A stretch of 64,000 nucleotides of DNA from Chromera velia (GCA_018398765.1 JAHBMJ010001768.1:91111-155110), one strand, 5' to 3'; shown: positions 13,831 to 25,010, counted from the first letter of the stretch. Numbers and translations: made by a program. Notes: generated from the sequence alone by a model not told the origin.

Positions 13831-15839
13831 GTGTCATCGAATGACTTCGGAAGAGTGAGGAGCCCAATGCCCCAGTGAGTGCAGCCAAAAATGGTCAGAC
13901 AGTGAAAAACATCGTCCGACAGAATTGTTTGAATCTCCCCCCCCCTCTGTGTGTGTGTGTGTGTGTGTGTTCGCTTTCTGGTGTCCCTCCTTCCTTCCTT
14001 TCATCGAATTCATTGCTGACGGACGCACGGACCCTCTTTGTGAATCTTGCGGAAGGGGTCCAAGTCAGGGATGGTGGGGGGGATCTGCAAACACATAGGC
14101 AGGCAGGCACACACAATTCATGCACACACGCAGACTTTCCCCTTCACTGCCACAAGCAAACATGAAGCACAAGAGAAGCATAGCAAGAGAGGGAGAGAGA
14201 GAGAGAGAGCCAGACAGACAGACAGAGAGACAGGCAGACAGACAGACAGACAGAGAGACAGACCGAGAAACAGGCGACGAAAGGGAGGAGACAAGAAGTT
14301 GAAAGGACGGAAATCGGGTAAAGGACAAGAAACGCATCACTCAAATTTGCACTGGAGGAAAATGAGGAAATCAAAAGAGGATCGAGGCTATGCTCACAGC
14401 AGGCTGTGAAAATATCACAAAAGAAGTCGAGATTCCTCCTCCACCTCCACATACTCACACCGACTTTCTTTCTGAGATCCATCAACTTGGGTGTCTAGTA
14501 GGCGTTCATGTGTGGATATGCATTCCATACCATACACTAACAAGCAAACGAAACGAAAGATGGAAGAAAGAAAGGCAGAGGGGAACGAACGAATTAACGA
14601 ACGAGCGCACCGTTTCCTCTGCCTGCTCGATCCAATCCTGAACGACCTATGTATATTTATATATGTATGTATGTATGAAAAAGAATTATGTATGAAAGCA
14701 AATAAGCGCACCGATTCCTCTGCCTGCTCGATCCAATCCTGAACGACCTGTTTCGGCAGCTGCATGCACCCATCAGTTCATCGATCCATTCAGTCAGCCA
14801 GTCAATCAGTCAGTCATGCAGTCAGTCAATCAGCGAGTCAATCAGTCAGTCAGTCAGTCAATCAGCCAGTCAATCAGTCAGTCAGTCAGTCAGTCAGTCA
14901 GTCAGTCAGTCAGTCAGTCAGTCAGTCAGTCAGTCAGTCAGTCAGTCATTTGAAGTGAGGATGCGGAAGGAAGCTTGTCTTCCCATGCACTCATAAAAAA
15001 ACGCAGGGAGGGTGGGTGGCATCGATTGACGCACGCAAGGACGCATTCAAATTTTTTGCGTGCGTCAATCTTCCCTTGCACTCATCAAAAAATGCAGGGA
15101 GGGTGGGTGGCATCGAAACGGAGAATTAAATCCATAAAAGGCGTGCAAGGGCAAGAGACAAACACAAACGAACAGAAGAATGACACGCAAGCAAATAGAA
15201 ACACGATTTAGAAACACGCAAGCAAGCAAGCATCCCGCTCCACCAAAGCCATGCTTCTTCGATCTAACCAAGTTTGTCTGCATGTGCACAGGATCAATGA
15301 ACATTCATTCGACGTTTCTCTGTCAAACATGGATGCATAGATATACATTCGTATGAAAAGTCTGCAAGAACTCCAGCCAGAAAGCTTCCAGCCCCTCTGA
15401 TGACCTGGATCTTTCGCTCCGCTCGTGCCTTTTCCAACCGTGTGTGTGTGTGTGTGAGAGAGAGAGAAGGGGAGTTGGGGTGTGCAAAAGAGAGGCTCAC
15501 GCATGCACGGACCTCTTTGGGCAGAGAGGTGAGGAATTGGAGGAGAAATCTCTTCTCGATGGCGTCCACGCTCTGCTCCAAAGTGTCAAGAACAATGGGG
15601 ACAAAGGGGGTAGTGGTCACGTGCTCACTTCTGTAGATGTCGTAGAGGAGGTAGAAGGACAAAAGCCGTTCAGGAAGACGAAGGAGAGAGTTCCGAAGCA
15701 GGAGACAAATCGCTGACCCCACACGGAACTGGGCATGTTTCGGAAAAGTCTTGTAGAAGGGGGCTGCGGCATCAGAGAACGTTTTGTCTGTCCCGCTCAA
15801 GATGTGAATGAGGGACTCCAACTCGCTCTGCGTCAACAT
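7202..15839 (-). CDS. CNOT11: CCR4-NOT transcription complex subunit 11
   Basis: Twelve exons on the minus strand, all phase-consistent: 15839-15513, 14759-14712, 14084-14033, 12781-12753, 12405-12335, 11911-11860, 11251-11147, 10719-10652, 10263-10181, 8385-8285, 7963-7889, 7294-7202, giving 367 residues. CNOT11 is a regulatory subunit of the CCR4-NOT mRNA deadenylase that binds the CNOT1 N-terminus with CNOT10. The N-terminal part shows MLTQSELESLIHIL, FRVGSAICLLL and LLSFYLLYDIYRSE. The C-terminal domain (DUF2363) shows RRLTESELQSVRAAFEKHK, VEHNLSVARDFLVRI, LVSMGNASMEQSLTSMELVN, PEEFLRTYVVNCLSCCNAM, VCVFLNTLIYNRLL and IRSFCTDIMDIKEASQLFKR, each aligning in order with the animal protein. 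It is shorter than human CNOT11 (about 510 aa) because the low-complexity N-terminus and central linker are trimmed. One exon is only 29 nt. The start ATG at 15839 is the first that leaves the conserved domain intact; the frame is open further upstream to 15938. Confidence 0.88.
7758..7932 (-). repeat. Duplicated exon end and donor in CNOT11
   Basis: The 3' half of exon 7963-7889 with its donor (about 7870-7932) is repeated about 113 bases away (about 7758-7820). The distal copy has lost the donor GT (reads CAG|AT), so only the proximal copy is a competent donor. Confidence 0.75.
8395..8531. repeat. (ATAC)n microsatellite
   Basis: ATAC/ATAA tetranucleotide tract inside the CNOT11 intron upstream (in gene sense) of exon 8385-8285. 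Confidence 0.9.
8542..8573 (-). repeat. Second copy of a CNOT11 acceptor and exon start
   Basis: The minus-strand sequence GCAG|TGGAGATGCCCGAGGAG of the real exon start (8385) recurs here, separated from it by the ATAC microsatellite. The copy diverges after about 30 bases, so it is a pseudo-acceptor. Confidence 0.75.
9114..9235. repeat. (GGAA)n/(GAAA)n microsatellite
   Basis: Purine tract on the plus strand, hence pyrimidine tract in the sense of the CNOT11 transcript. Confidence 0.9.
9297..10170. repeat. Long (CACT)n array in CNOT11 intron
   Basis: Nearly 900 bases of CACT units with recurring interruptions (a CGCAAACATTCA…GGCGCATTCA block appears several times, pointing to higher-order duplication). 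In the transcript sense the array is (AGTG)n and it lies immediately downstream of the donor of exon 10263-10181, whose first intron bases already read GTGAAAGTCAGTGAG. Confidence 0.92.
11388..11473. other. Assembly gap flanked by poly-C
   Basis: A run of Ns inside a CNOT11 intron, followed directly by a poly-C run. A single N also sits in a poly-C run at 10575. The gaps fall in introns and interrupt no recognised exon. Confidence 0.95.
13350..13500. repeat. (GAAA)n/(GGAA)n tract
   Basis: Purine-rich simple repeat within a CNOT11 intron (pyrimidine-rich in transcript sense). Confidence 0.9.
14605..14648 (-). other. Duplicate copy of CNOT11 exon 2
   Basis: This block repeats most of exon 14759-14712 and its GTGCGC donor about 101 bases downstream in transcript sense. 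It would encode VVQDWIEQAEET instead of …VVQDWIEQAEES, keeps the donor and the reading phase, and is preceded by a TAG that could act as a weak acceptor. It could be an alternative or decaying exon. Confidence 0.6.
14764..14950. repeat. (CAGT)n microsatellite
   Basis: CAGT/CAAT tetranucleotide repeat just 5' of CNOT11 exon 2 in transcript sense. Confidence 0.92.
14979..15117. repeat. Hairpin flanked by direct repeats
   Basis: A perfect 15-base inverted repeat (arms 15024-15038 and 15056-15070, 17-base loop) lies between two direct copies of a roughly 47-base sequence (14979-15025 and 15071-15117). It is inside the first CNOT11 intron. The stem contains TGACGCACGC, a motif that recurs elsewhere in the window. 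Confidence 0.75.
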
Positions 15840-16125
15840 CCCTTTTCTATCTATCGGTATAGCAGCTGATCTTCCTTCCTTCTTCGGGAGATTGGCGGTA
15901 CAGATCCACCTGAGCAAAGGAAGGGGGCGTCTGGTCACTCTCTCGGTTGAAGAAGAAAAGTGATTTCAACATCAGATAGATAAGCTGTTGGGATGGACAG
16001 CCCTGGCTAACACAGGGAGCTGCCGCTCGAGCAAGTGAGGACAGATGGATGCAGAGGAGCAAGCTAGGGGAGTGTCACTCAGGAGACGGCTGGCCGGCCT
16101 GCCTTTATCGTCCCGTTCCTTTCAG

Positions 16126-16682
16126 CCTCCGATCCAGTTGCCCTGTTGGAGAATCTGACGAGCCTCGTGGAGCATGGAGAAGCGAAAGTCAATACAGCAA
16201 GGGAGACTAGAAGTCCGGTATGGCCGTCTGCAATGCTGTCACGCACTCAATGTCTGCCTACCAAGACGCCCGCCTCAATTCATGTGTCGAACATTCTGAC
16301 ATCCAATCAGCGGCACACGGTGGAGGCAGTCGAGTGAACCTGGCAGAAGAGTGTGTGTATAGATGCACGAAAATTTCTCACTGTCAGAGCCGAAAAGATC
16401 CGAAAAGCTCTTACCCAAAGGAAAGCGCCTGGCGCATCCTGGCGCGACTTGTTAGTTAGGTTTTCATGAAGAATCTCATCTGTTCTGATTCCCACGCAGT
16501 CCGTCTCCGTCTACGAGGTCCGGAAGGCCGCCCGTCTCCGCGATGTCTCCGCGTTGCGCGCGCTCGCGGCCTCTCCCCGTGGGTCCCGCATGGTCCCGCA
16601 TGCATGGTCCCGCGGACCCGACGGGCACCTAGCTGATCTCGAAGACTTGAACCTGTTGAATCATTGCTTTCAAGCTGTCTAG
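16126..16682 (+). CDS. Unrecognised protein, last two exons
   Basis: Two exons, 16126-16217 and 16500-16682 (TAG), are joined in phase and give 91 residues: SDPVALLENLTSLVEHGEAK… continuing to EVRKAARLRDVSALRALAAS and ending DLNLLNHCFQAV. Only this frame is open in the first exon. The helical, leucine-rich character is all that can be said; I do not recognise the family. The first exon needs two leading bases from an upstream exon, but no start exon with matching phase was found between here and the CNOT11 start (15839), so the 5' end is missing. The gene is head-to-head with CNOT11. Confidence 0.45.
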
Positions 16683-16954
16683 CTCTCTCTCGAAGTCTAA
16701 CAAGCACTTCATTTTCCCTTTGTGTGTGTCACAAACCGCGGAAAGGCAGGCTGGGTGGCTTTTCTTGCCCAATGTGCCTTTCCCTTCGATGGTTTTCGTC
16801 AAAAGGAAATTGCATGAGGACGCAATCCGTCTCTCACGGACCAGCCGTCAATCCCGTTGATGATGTCGTGAATTGTGTGCGCATTTGCAGCAACAATGAA
16901 GGATCTGGGTGGTCTTTAATTTTACCGCCAGTCACCGCCGTGTCTGGCTGAGGA

Positions 16955-19168
16955 ATGAAAATGAGTGAGCCGCATCTCCCCCCGGTGGGTCGGCCTCGCT
17001 CTCGGAGGAGACGGCTTGGCAGTCTGCTCATGATCTGCACCGTCTCTGCCACCTCTTCCTTCTCCCCTGCAGACAGCGGTTTGGGGTGTAGGCAACAGCT
17101 GTGTATGGGGAGAAGGAGAGACGGAGCTGTTCGACAGAAAAGCTGGTTGGAGAGAACCGCAGGCAGAGGGACAAAAACCCCAAGAGAGAGCCTCCACCAT
17201 CTACCCTCATCTTTTCGAGAAGGAATTGCCCCCGGAGGATCTGAGGCCCGAGGGAGACGGCAGACGCTATCCTCGATAGGCAGCTGTCTCTGCGCAGTGG
17301 CAATGGGCGTGGCGTCCCCCTTTGCCTGTGGGGTGGGGGACCCGGCCCTCGCCAGGGCCTCTGCGGTGGGCGCCACCGGGGGCGGCGGGAGTGGTCGGCG
17401 GATTGCGGTCATGTCGGGCGGGTTCAAAGTGCCTGCTAGCCAATACATGTCGTACATGGGGTTTTTGTCGGATCTGGGGTTTGATTGTGCAGTGATAGCA
17501 GACTCTAGAGACTCGAACAACGCGCAGACGGGAAGGGAGGGGGCGCAGCTGGTGTTTCAGGAAGTGTTGAGGCGTTGGGATTGGCCGGGGCCGCTGCCTT
17601 CCGGAGGGTCTTCTGTAGAGTCGATGGAGCTGGTCAACTGGGAGCGTGCGGTGGCGCCCTCCTTGTTGAATGTCCCAGTGGCACCACCCAGGAGTCCGGG
17701 GGAGGGCGTACTCTTTCTGGGACACTCGCGTGGGGGCAAACTGGCGGTTTTGGCGGCAGAGACGGCGCTCCAGAAGGGAATACCGGTACGAACGCTTTTG
17801 TTGGTGTGTTCTTCGTGAACGTGTTGTGGTGTTTTAGTCATAGGAACGTGATCAAAAGACGTGATGGTTGTTAATGAAGTACAGACGGCGCTGCGTGAGA
17901 GCACAAAGGTAGTTGAGTAAAGATACACGGAAAAAATGGAATCGGGGTTGACTGGTTAAATTCGTGTGAGAGGACGAGGAAAGGAAAAGGGAGCTTTGAG
18001 ACTTTTAGTTCAAAGAGAGGAGTCTTGAGAGGGCAAGTACACATGCAGATTTGAGAGAGTTCTGTGAGAAAATGGAGGCCTCCATGGTATCCTCTACATG
18101 CATTCATGGGGGGATTTTTCATCTTTCTTTATCTTCTTTGATTGCGGCAAATCACCGGGGGGGTGTGAGGTCCTTTGCTTCGGCACTGTATGGCGCGACT
18201 TCATGCCCGCTTCTTGCATTTAAGCATTTCCAAACAGTTTCTGGCGCTTGCCTCTCTCTGCATCAATTAGTCTGTTAAAAAAGAAAAAGAAAAAAGTGTA
18301 CCTTCATGGATTATTCTCGCTGTGACATCCACGTCACGATGGCGCATCTTTCTGAGACTATTCCGATACCCCCTGTGTGTCCATATTCATATTCATTCCT
18401 CCCCACCAACCTGTCTATTTCCCTTCTTTCTGTGCTCTGCTGCAGGTTCTTGGAATTGTTCTGATCGACCCAGTCGACCACTTCTCTCCCTTTGAGGTCT
18501 ACGACTCCTCCGCGTGCGCTCTGGATGACCTGAGAAAAGATGCGTGTGGGCTGTCTCGAGTGCCTCTGCTCATTTTCTCCTTCCCCTTCCCGCCTCTGAA
18601 GGAAACGAGAGGGGCAGTCACAGACGACCTCTGCGCACCTAAGTATTCCTCGGGGGAAGCGTTCTTGGTGTCTGCACAAATTGGAAGGGTGAGCAGCCGC
18701 GGGATGAATGAAAAAAAAAAAAACTTTCTTGGTGTCTGCACAAATTGGAAGGGTGAGCAGCCGCGGGATGAATGAAAAAAAAAAAAAAACCTTTCTTGGT
18801 GTCTGCACAAATTGGAAGGGTGAGCAGCCGCGGGATGGCCGGATGGATGGAGGCTTTTTTTGTTATTTTTTTTTGGTCCGTCTGTTCTTTGTTCATGCAT
18901 CGGATGGCAGTGAGAGAGTAATTGTCGAACGTCTCGCGTGTTGCATTGTCGTTTCCTTTGCCACCTCTGTAACGAAAAGAGTCACACAAACCGCCTGTCT
19001 CTCATTCTGTCTGTCGGTCTGTGTGTCGACTTAATTGTATTGATCCGCCGGGAGGGAAGGAGGACCGTAGGCTGGAGCTGGACACAAAAACGTTTCTTAC
19101 GCATCTTCGAGGTCGTGCATTTCTATGCGCATCTGTGTTCTCGCCGTCCGTTCTTCTCTCTCTCTCTC

Positions 19169-19216
<48 letters not shown>

Positions 19217-19883
19217 TGGGTGTGGGTGTGTGCTTTTCTGCGTGTGTTTGTTTGTGGATGTGTCTCCCTGTGTCTCGATCTCTCCTTGCATCTATCTACC
19301 TGTCTGTTGTGTTCAGGGCATTCCTCCCTCTGACGTTCATCTGTTCTCTCAAGACGACGACGTCCATGAGTTCCGCTCTCTCGAGGGATGTCCCGTCAGA
19401 CGATTCCTTCCTCATCATCAACTGGAGGCATCCTTGCCTCCGTTTTCCTCCTCTTCTTCTAGGTCTTCTTCTTCTTCTCCTTCCTCTTCTTCCCCTTCCC
19501 CCTCGTCTTCTTCCCGTCCTCCTCCTCCTTCTACTTCTTTTTCTTCTTCTCTGTCTTCTCGACTGCCGGGGGTTTCTTCTGCAACGAAACAGAAGAAGCA
19601 GCTCCTCCTCCAATCAACTTGGGGCGGCTCCTCCGAGAACGGCGAACGAGGGGGAGGGTGCACCTCTCCCTCTCCCTCTATGAGAGTAACAGAGACCGTC
19701 CCGCTGGACGCTTTCGGGGATCGGTGGACGGAAAAGGGCTGGGCTGGACTCCAGGGTGGGGCTCCGATCTTCTACCTCCGTGTGCAGGGAGGGGGACACC
19801 TACAGGTAGTGGACAACCGCCAGAAATTGGGGTTTTTGAACATCTGTCATGTCGGATTCAACAGCGATGAGGCAATCAGAGAG

Positions 19884-19920
<37 letters not shown>

Positions 19921-19928
19921 TCTATCTG

Positions 19929-19959
<31 letters not shown>

Positions 19960-20078
19960 GTCTCTCTGTGTCTGTCTGTGTCTGTCTGTGTCTGTCTGTG
20001 TCTGTCTGTGTCTGTCTGTGTCTGTCTGTGTCTGTCTGTGTCTGTCTGTGTCTGTCTGTCTGTCTCTGTGTCTGCCTG

Positions 20079-20126
<48 letters not shown>

Positions 20127-20811
20127 TGTGTCTGTCTGTCTGTCTGTCTGTCTGTCGGGCCCCCTGCCCACTTTGTCTTAGTTGTCGTTATGTTCTTTTG
20201 TCTTTCTTGCTTTCTTTCTTTTTGTCTGTTGTGTTCACGAAGAAAAGAAGGGAAAGAAAGCATACAGTCAGTCTGTCTGTCTGTCTGTCTGTCTGTCTAG
20301 GCTGGTCGGCTCCCTGTTTGTCTGTGGTCTGTCTGCCTGTCCCTCCATGTTTCTGGAATCCCTGATTAAGAAGGCATCTGCACAAACAAAACAACTAAAG
20401 TCAATTGGGTTTCAAGAGACATTTGCGCCCGCGCGCGCGTGTGTGTGTGTGTGTGTGTGTATCTGCTTCTTTCTTTCGTGGTAGATGAAGAGAAAATGCA
20501 CGCCCTCAGAGGCATGCATGCACACTGTCGCTGTCCGGAAGGCAGAAAGGCCTCTATACGTTCCTGTTGGTGTTGCTTTTCTTCTTCACTCAGGCTGTAT
20601 GAACTTGCTCCCATTTTTGCAGAAACTGCGAGAGACCATCAGCCGCTTTCTTCGGAGGAACTTGACTCCAACAGTTTTTGCGGACCACACTGGAACTCCA
20701 GGGAAGGTGCCGTCGACAGAAACCGGGAGAGACGGCGTATCAGGCGCGTCTCTAAAGCACGGGTGGTCGGAAAAGATAACAAGTTCAGACAGTCTTGTCA
20801 TACCCGCGTGA
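16955..20811 (+). CDS. Chlorophyllase-like alpha/beta hydrolase
   Basis: Four exons, 16955-17785, 18446-18688, 19317-19883 and 20623-20811 (TGA), all phase 0, give about 609 residues. The nucleophile motif [10 protein letters not shown] (GHSRGG) is the chlorophyllase signature; it is followed by GIVLIDPVD (probable catalytic Asp) and [12 protein letters not shown] (probable catalytic His), in the same order as in chlorophyllases, which remove phytol from chlorophyll in plastids. The about 130-residue N-terminal extension with an Arg-rich start and a hydrophobic patch could be a plastid-targeting leader. A Ser/Pro-rich insertion of about 70 residues sits between the Asp and His regions. The start codon is uncertain: 16955 is the first in-frame ATG of the open block, but 17030 would also work. 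Family membership is fairly sure; substrate is inference. Confidence 0.65.
18662..18838 (+). repeat. Triplicated exon end and donor
   Basis: The last bases of exon 18446-18688 plus its GTGAGC donor and a poly-A run occur three times at a spacing of about 65 bases (starting near 18662, 18726 and 18793). The first copy is the one whose phase fits the next exon; reading through shifts the frame. Confidence 0.8.
19152..19260 (+). repeat. (CT)n/(GT)n microsatellite
   Basis: Pyrimidine then GT tract in the intron ahead of exon 19317-19883. Confidence 0.85.
19884..20155 (+). repeat. (GTCT)n tract starting at a splice donor
   Basis: The intron begins GTCTGTCTGTCT immediately after exon 19317-19883 and continues as GTCT/ATCT/GTGTCT repeats for about 270 bases. 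Confidence 0.88.
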
Positions 20812-21966
20812 TTTGATATCATGCGGCTTATAATCACTCAGCTACAACGTTTTTTCTAGCGTTTTTCTCTCTTTTTTTAAAAAATAGAATACTATATTAA
20901 GTAATAGTCTAAGTTTATCACATCGCTCCTGCGTTCTCAACCCTCTCTCTTCTTTAATTATGATCGAGTTTATGATGTTTCATCACATTATAGAAATTGA
21001 TTGATTACTTTAATAAGTTTAAATAGCTATCGTCAATTAAACTTGCACCTGTGATAATTGAAGAGACCCATGTATGTATACGTCGTCCGGGGATTGATTG
21101 ATTGATTGATATGTTCCGCCCTAGGACCTTCCCGCTATGATTATAATTTAATTTACCTAGGGTTTAGCATTAATCAATCAATCAATCAGTATAGCCGTCT
21201 GGCTCAAATTGCGGCTTTACAGGCATTATCCCCAGGAAGTCTCCCCAGGAGATGACTCTTCTTCCTTCACTAGTTCCTTCACTTAAATCATTCAAAAATG
21301 AAGCTATGACGCTTCTGTGCCTTTGGCGTAGGTACGTGCAGGAACCGTGACGGCTTTTATAGATCAAAAAGAGCTTGATGTCTTGGGGGTAACAGTAGGT
21401 GACAGACATTACTTCTGCATAAGATGACTTAAAGACAAAAATTCTACAACCTATATGCCTATATATGTTAATATATGTTTATTAATGCCTACTATATATG
21501 CCTATATATGCCTGTGTACGTACAGACAGACGGTCTCCTAAAAAAGGTTTAAAGGTAGGTCTATGTAGGTCTCCTCTATAAGTGTGTATTCTGAGCAATG
21601 CCATGCTTGCATGCAGGCTGCTCCACTGACCATTCTGGACGTGCGCCCCCCGGCCCCCGGCGCTAGGCATGCATTGCATGGCGCCCGCGCGGAAAAACCT
21701 CCGCCCCCCCCCCCCCCGCCGGCGCCCCCCAATGAGCCCATTGTTAATTTGAAAGACTTTTCCGCGTCGATCGCGTATCGATCACTAATTCGGTCATATA
21801 CATTCAGTTTACAATTCGGCAAAGAATCAGAAAGGACATACGTACAGTCCCTGCATGATTTCCACTGTTCTGTCAACTGCACTCGAAAGCAAAGTGAATC
21901 AGAGGTTGTTTCCAGTTTTGACAAACAGAGGGCAACTCTTTTGAACCAGACTGAGTAAGGGAGTGC
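20812..21966. other. Intergenic: AT-rich then GC-rich
   Basis: No gene is seen. 20820-21550 is AT-rich and includes an inverted arrangement of ATTGATTGATTGAT (about 21093-21110) and ATCAATCAATCAAT (about 21171-21187). 21640-21730 is a GC/poly-C-rich block shortly upstream of the phosphate transporter and may be promoter-proximal. Confidence 0.5.
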
Positions 21967-24900
21967 ATGGAGACCGCAACCGCACCGACAGTCTCGGCCC
22001 AGGAGGCCAGAGAGCTGAGAGATCTGGAAGCCGAGGGTGGCAAAGATACCCCGAAGAGTGTGCCTTGTGATCTGGAATGTCCTCAAGGGGGCCACATCAG
22101 TTTCTCCAAGGTGAGTTTGATCCTTCGCGTGTCGATCTTGATTGTGGATTGTCAAAACTCGCTTCAAGATCTTTCGCTTTGAAAGGAAGCCAACAGTATG
22201 GTATCCACAGCGAGTAGTGCAAATCGATTAAGTTGGACAACCTCAGACTACGGGTGCAGGCCGGCACGTAGTGAGGTCGGTGGTCGGTGGTCAGAGACGG
22301 AGACGGAGACGAGGATGCTGTCTTTCGAGACCAACATCCTGTGCACAGTCGTGTCTGCGTATCTGCCCACAAGATCGCCGAATAAATACTGGGCTGTGGT
22401 CAGGTGGAATCTTGTTTCGGCTCACTGCTTTGCTGCGTGCGCACCTCACCTTACCGTTCCTTATCTTTCGTTGACTGACCCATTCAAAAAAACACAACTG
22501 ATTTTTCCCCTTCTACTTCCTCACCTCCCCACTTGCTGCCCGGGCCGTTTTCAGGTGGCTGTGTCGGGCCTCGGCTTTCTTGCTGACGCCTATGACCTCT
22601 TCGTGGTGAATCTGGTGATGGAATTCATCGCCGAGGAGTACGGAGACGGCAGCTCTGCAGAGAGACAGCTGATGTCCTCCTCCATCCTCTGGGCGTCGAT
22701 CTTTGGGCAGCTGAGCTTCGGGTACCTGGCTGATGTCTTCGGAAGGAAGGTGATGTTCGTCACCACAGTCATGCTCATCACCATAGGAGCGGTCAGCAGG
22801 TCCTTGCTCTTGATTCCTTCCTTTGTGTCCATGCACAGCTGGATGCTTCAGATTGTCTTCTGTCCACTTTCTTCTTTCTTTCTGCATGAGAGAGACTATG
22901 CGGAATATCGAGGGGACGGTTCCGTCCCTCTTATCTTCCTTTTGTATTGGTATTGTCGAAAAAGAAAGATTTGAACCTTCTCTCTTTTGTCGCCTGCCTA
23001 AGGGGAAAAGAGAAAAAAATAAAGTCTCTCTCGCGGGGTCTTCCGATAGGCACCCATCAGATCTTTCTCCGAGCTCCACTTTCACCGGCCGGCCTTGTCT
23101 CACTCACTCACTCACTCACTCACTCACTCACTCACTCACTCACTCACTCACTCACTCACGCGCTCACTACGCGCTCACTCACTCACTCACTCACGCACGC
23201 ACTCACTCACTCACGCGCTCGCTCACTCACGCGCTCGCTCACTCACTCACTCACTCACTCACTCACTCACTCACGCGCTCACTACGCGCTCACTCACTCA
23301 CTCACTCACGCACGCACTCACTCACTCACGCACTCACTCACTCACTCACGCGCTCGCTCACTCACTCACTCACTCACTCACTCACGCACGCACTCACTCA
23401 CTCACTCACTCACGCACTCACTCACGCACTCACTCACTCACTCTCTCTGGTCGTGCTCTTCCGCCTGTGATGCTCCATTTTTCATTCCAATCTGAGAAGC
23501 AGGCACTCAGCAAGGGAAGAGTTGTTCTTCCTTCCTTCCTTTTCTGTCTGCCCACACAGATGTCGTCATCTTTGTTCTTCCTTTTTTTCTGTCTGGTGTC
23601 TTCTCACCTCTGCTGTTCTCTCTCTGTCTCTGCATGCAGCTGCTCTCTGCGTTCTACTTTTTTTTTTCTTTCTCTGTCTCTGCATGCAGCTGCTCTCTGC
23701 GTTCTACTTTTTTTTTTTTCTTTCTCTGTCTCTGCATGCAGCTGCTCTCTGCGTTCTACTTCGACCAGATCGGCATCAGCGTGTACGTGTGGGTCCCCGC
23801 CTTCCGCGTGGTGATGGGAATTGGCATCGGCGGGGAGTATCCCCTGTCTGCGTCCGTCTCCTCAGAGTGCGTCGGGCCGAGCAAGAAGGGTCGCATGCTG
23901 TCGTTGGTGTTCTCTGCACAGGGTGTGGGGGCAATCCTGTCCACAATGGTGTTCCTCCTGTGCATCCTCGCCGGCGCCTCCGTCGGTTTCACCTGGAGGT
24001 TTGCTCTGGCCTTTGGAACGGTGCCGACGATCATCGCGGTCGGGCTCCGGCTCGTGATGGAAGAGCCGCAAGAGTTTGCAGAAGCAAAAAAGAAGCAAAA
24101 GGTAAAAAGCGGGAATGGGAATGTGGGAGAGTTTTCTGCTGGTTGTTGGAATACATTGAGAGCGTACAAGTGGCCTCTAGTGGGCACAGCGGGGTGTTGG
24201 TTTCTTTTGGACGTCTCGTTCTACGGCAACACGCTGTTCTCTGGTGAGATCTCCAGTGTGTTGGGCCATGACCCCACCCTCCGGACGAAAACAGTGAACT
24301 CAGTTATCATCGCCGCCCTCTCCATCCCCGGGTATCTAGTCACTGTAGCCACAATCAACAGAATCAGACGAAAGACACTGCAATTGTGTGGATTTGCCGC
24401 CTTGGCAATCGTCTTTGCTCTGCTAGCAGGTCTCTTTGACATTTTGACTTCTCACCCCGCCGCCTTCCTTCTGCTGTACGCGTTGACTTTTTTCTTTTCC
24501 AATTTTGGTCCCAACGCGACGACCTACATCATTCCCGGGGAGTTCTATCCCCCCAGAGTCAAGGCAACACTTCATGGTATGTCGGCTGCGAGCGGGAAGC
24601 TGGGTGCAGCAGTGGGGGCGGTGATATTCGCCCCATTCGTTGACCAATCGCTGGGTGTGGAGAAGGAGCGGGAGAACGTGAGGTGGATCATGACTGCCTG
24701 TGCAGGCGTTGCTGCCCTCGGAGCAGTTTGGACTTTTCTTTTCATTCCGTCGTACACCGCAGCATCTTTGCCCGCACTTCGAGATTCGTACCTGGAGCTC
24801 AACACTAAGTCCTCCATTGTGTGTGAAGCGAGCGTGTGCCACCCAGATTTGATGATCGCAGCAGAGGGCGATGCCCCCCCCGTCTCCAGGGGTGTGACGG

Positions 24901-24983
24901 AGGACAGAGGGGAGGAAGAGGGGGAGGTCAGAGGGACCTCAGGGAACGGAGAAATCCAATCAACAGTCGCTGTGTCAGTTTGA
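21967..24983 (+). CDS. PHO84-like phosphate/H+ symporter (MFS)
   Basis: Three exons, 21967-22110, 22555-22791 and 23742-24983, give about 540 residues, normal for the phosphate:H+ symporter family (TC 2.A.1.9). Hallmarks are FLADAYDLFVVNLV in TM1, the MFS loop motif FGYLADVFGRKVMF, MGIGIGGEYPLSASVSSE in TM4, a central hydrophilic loop after TM6, and FGPNATTYIIPGEFYPPRV then LHGMSAASGKLGAAVG in TM10-11. It should import inorganic phosphate across the plasma membrane or an endomembrane using the proton gradient. The second exon uses donor GCG|GTCAGC; the third acceptor is the last of three duplicated copies. The start is the first ATG of an acidic N-terminal leader with a phase-0 donor. The C-terminal tail is acidic and Glu-rich. 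Confidence 0.88.
23097..23445 (+). repeat. (CTCA)n array in intron
   Basis: CTCA tetranucleotides with CGCG/CACG interruptions, in the second intron of the phosphate transporter. Confidence 0.92.
23620..23762 (+). repeat. Triplicated splice acceptor
   Basis: A block comprising pyrimidine tract, GCATGCAG acceptor and the exon start CTGCTCTCTGCGTTCTACTT occurs three times (acceptor AG ending at 23639, 23689 and 23741). Only the last copy continues into coding sequence; the first two run into poly-T. Confidence 0.88.
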
Positions 24984-25010
24984 GAACTGTACAGCGGCAT
25001 GCATTGAGAG

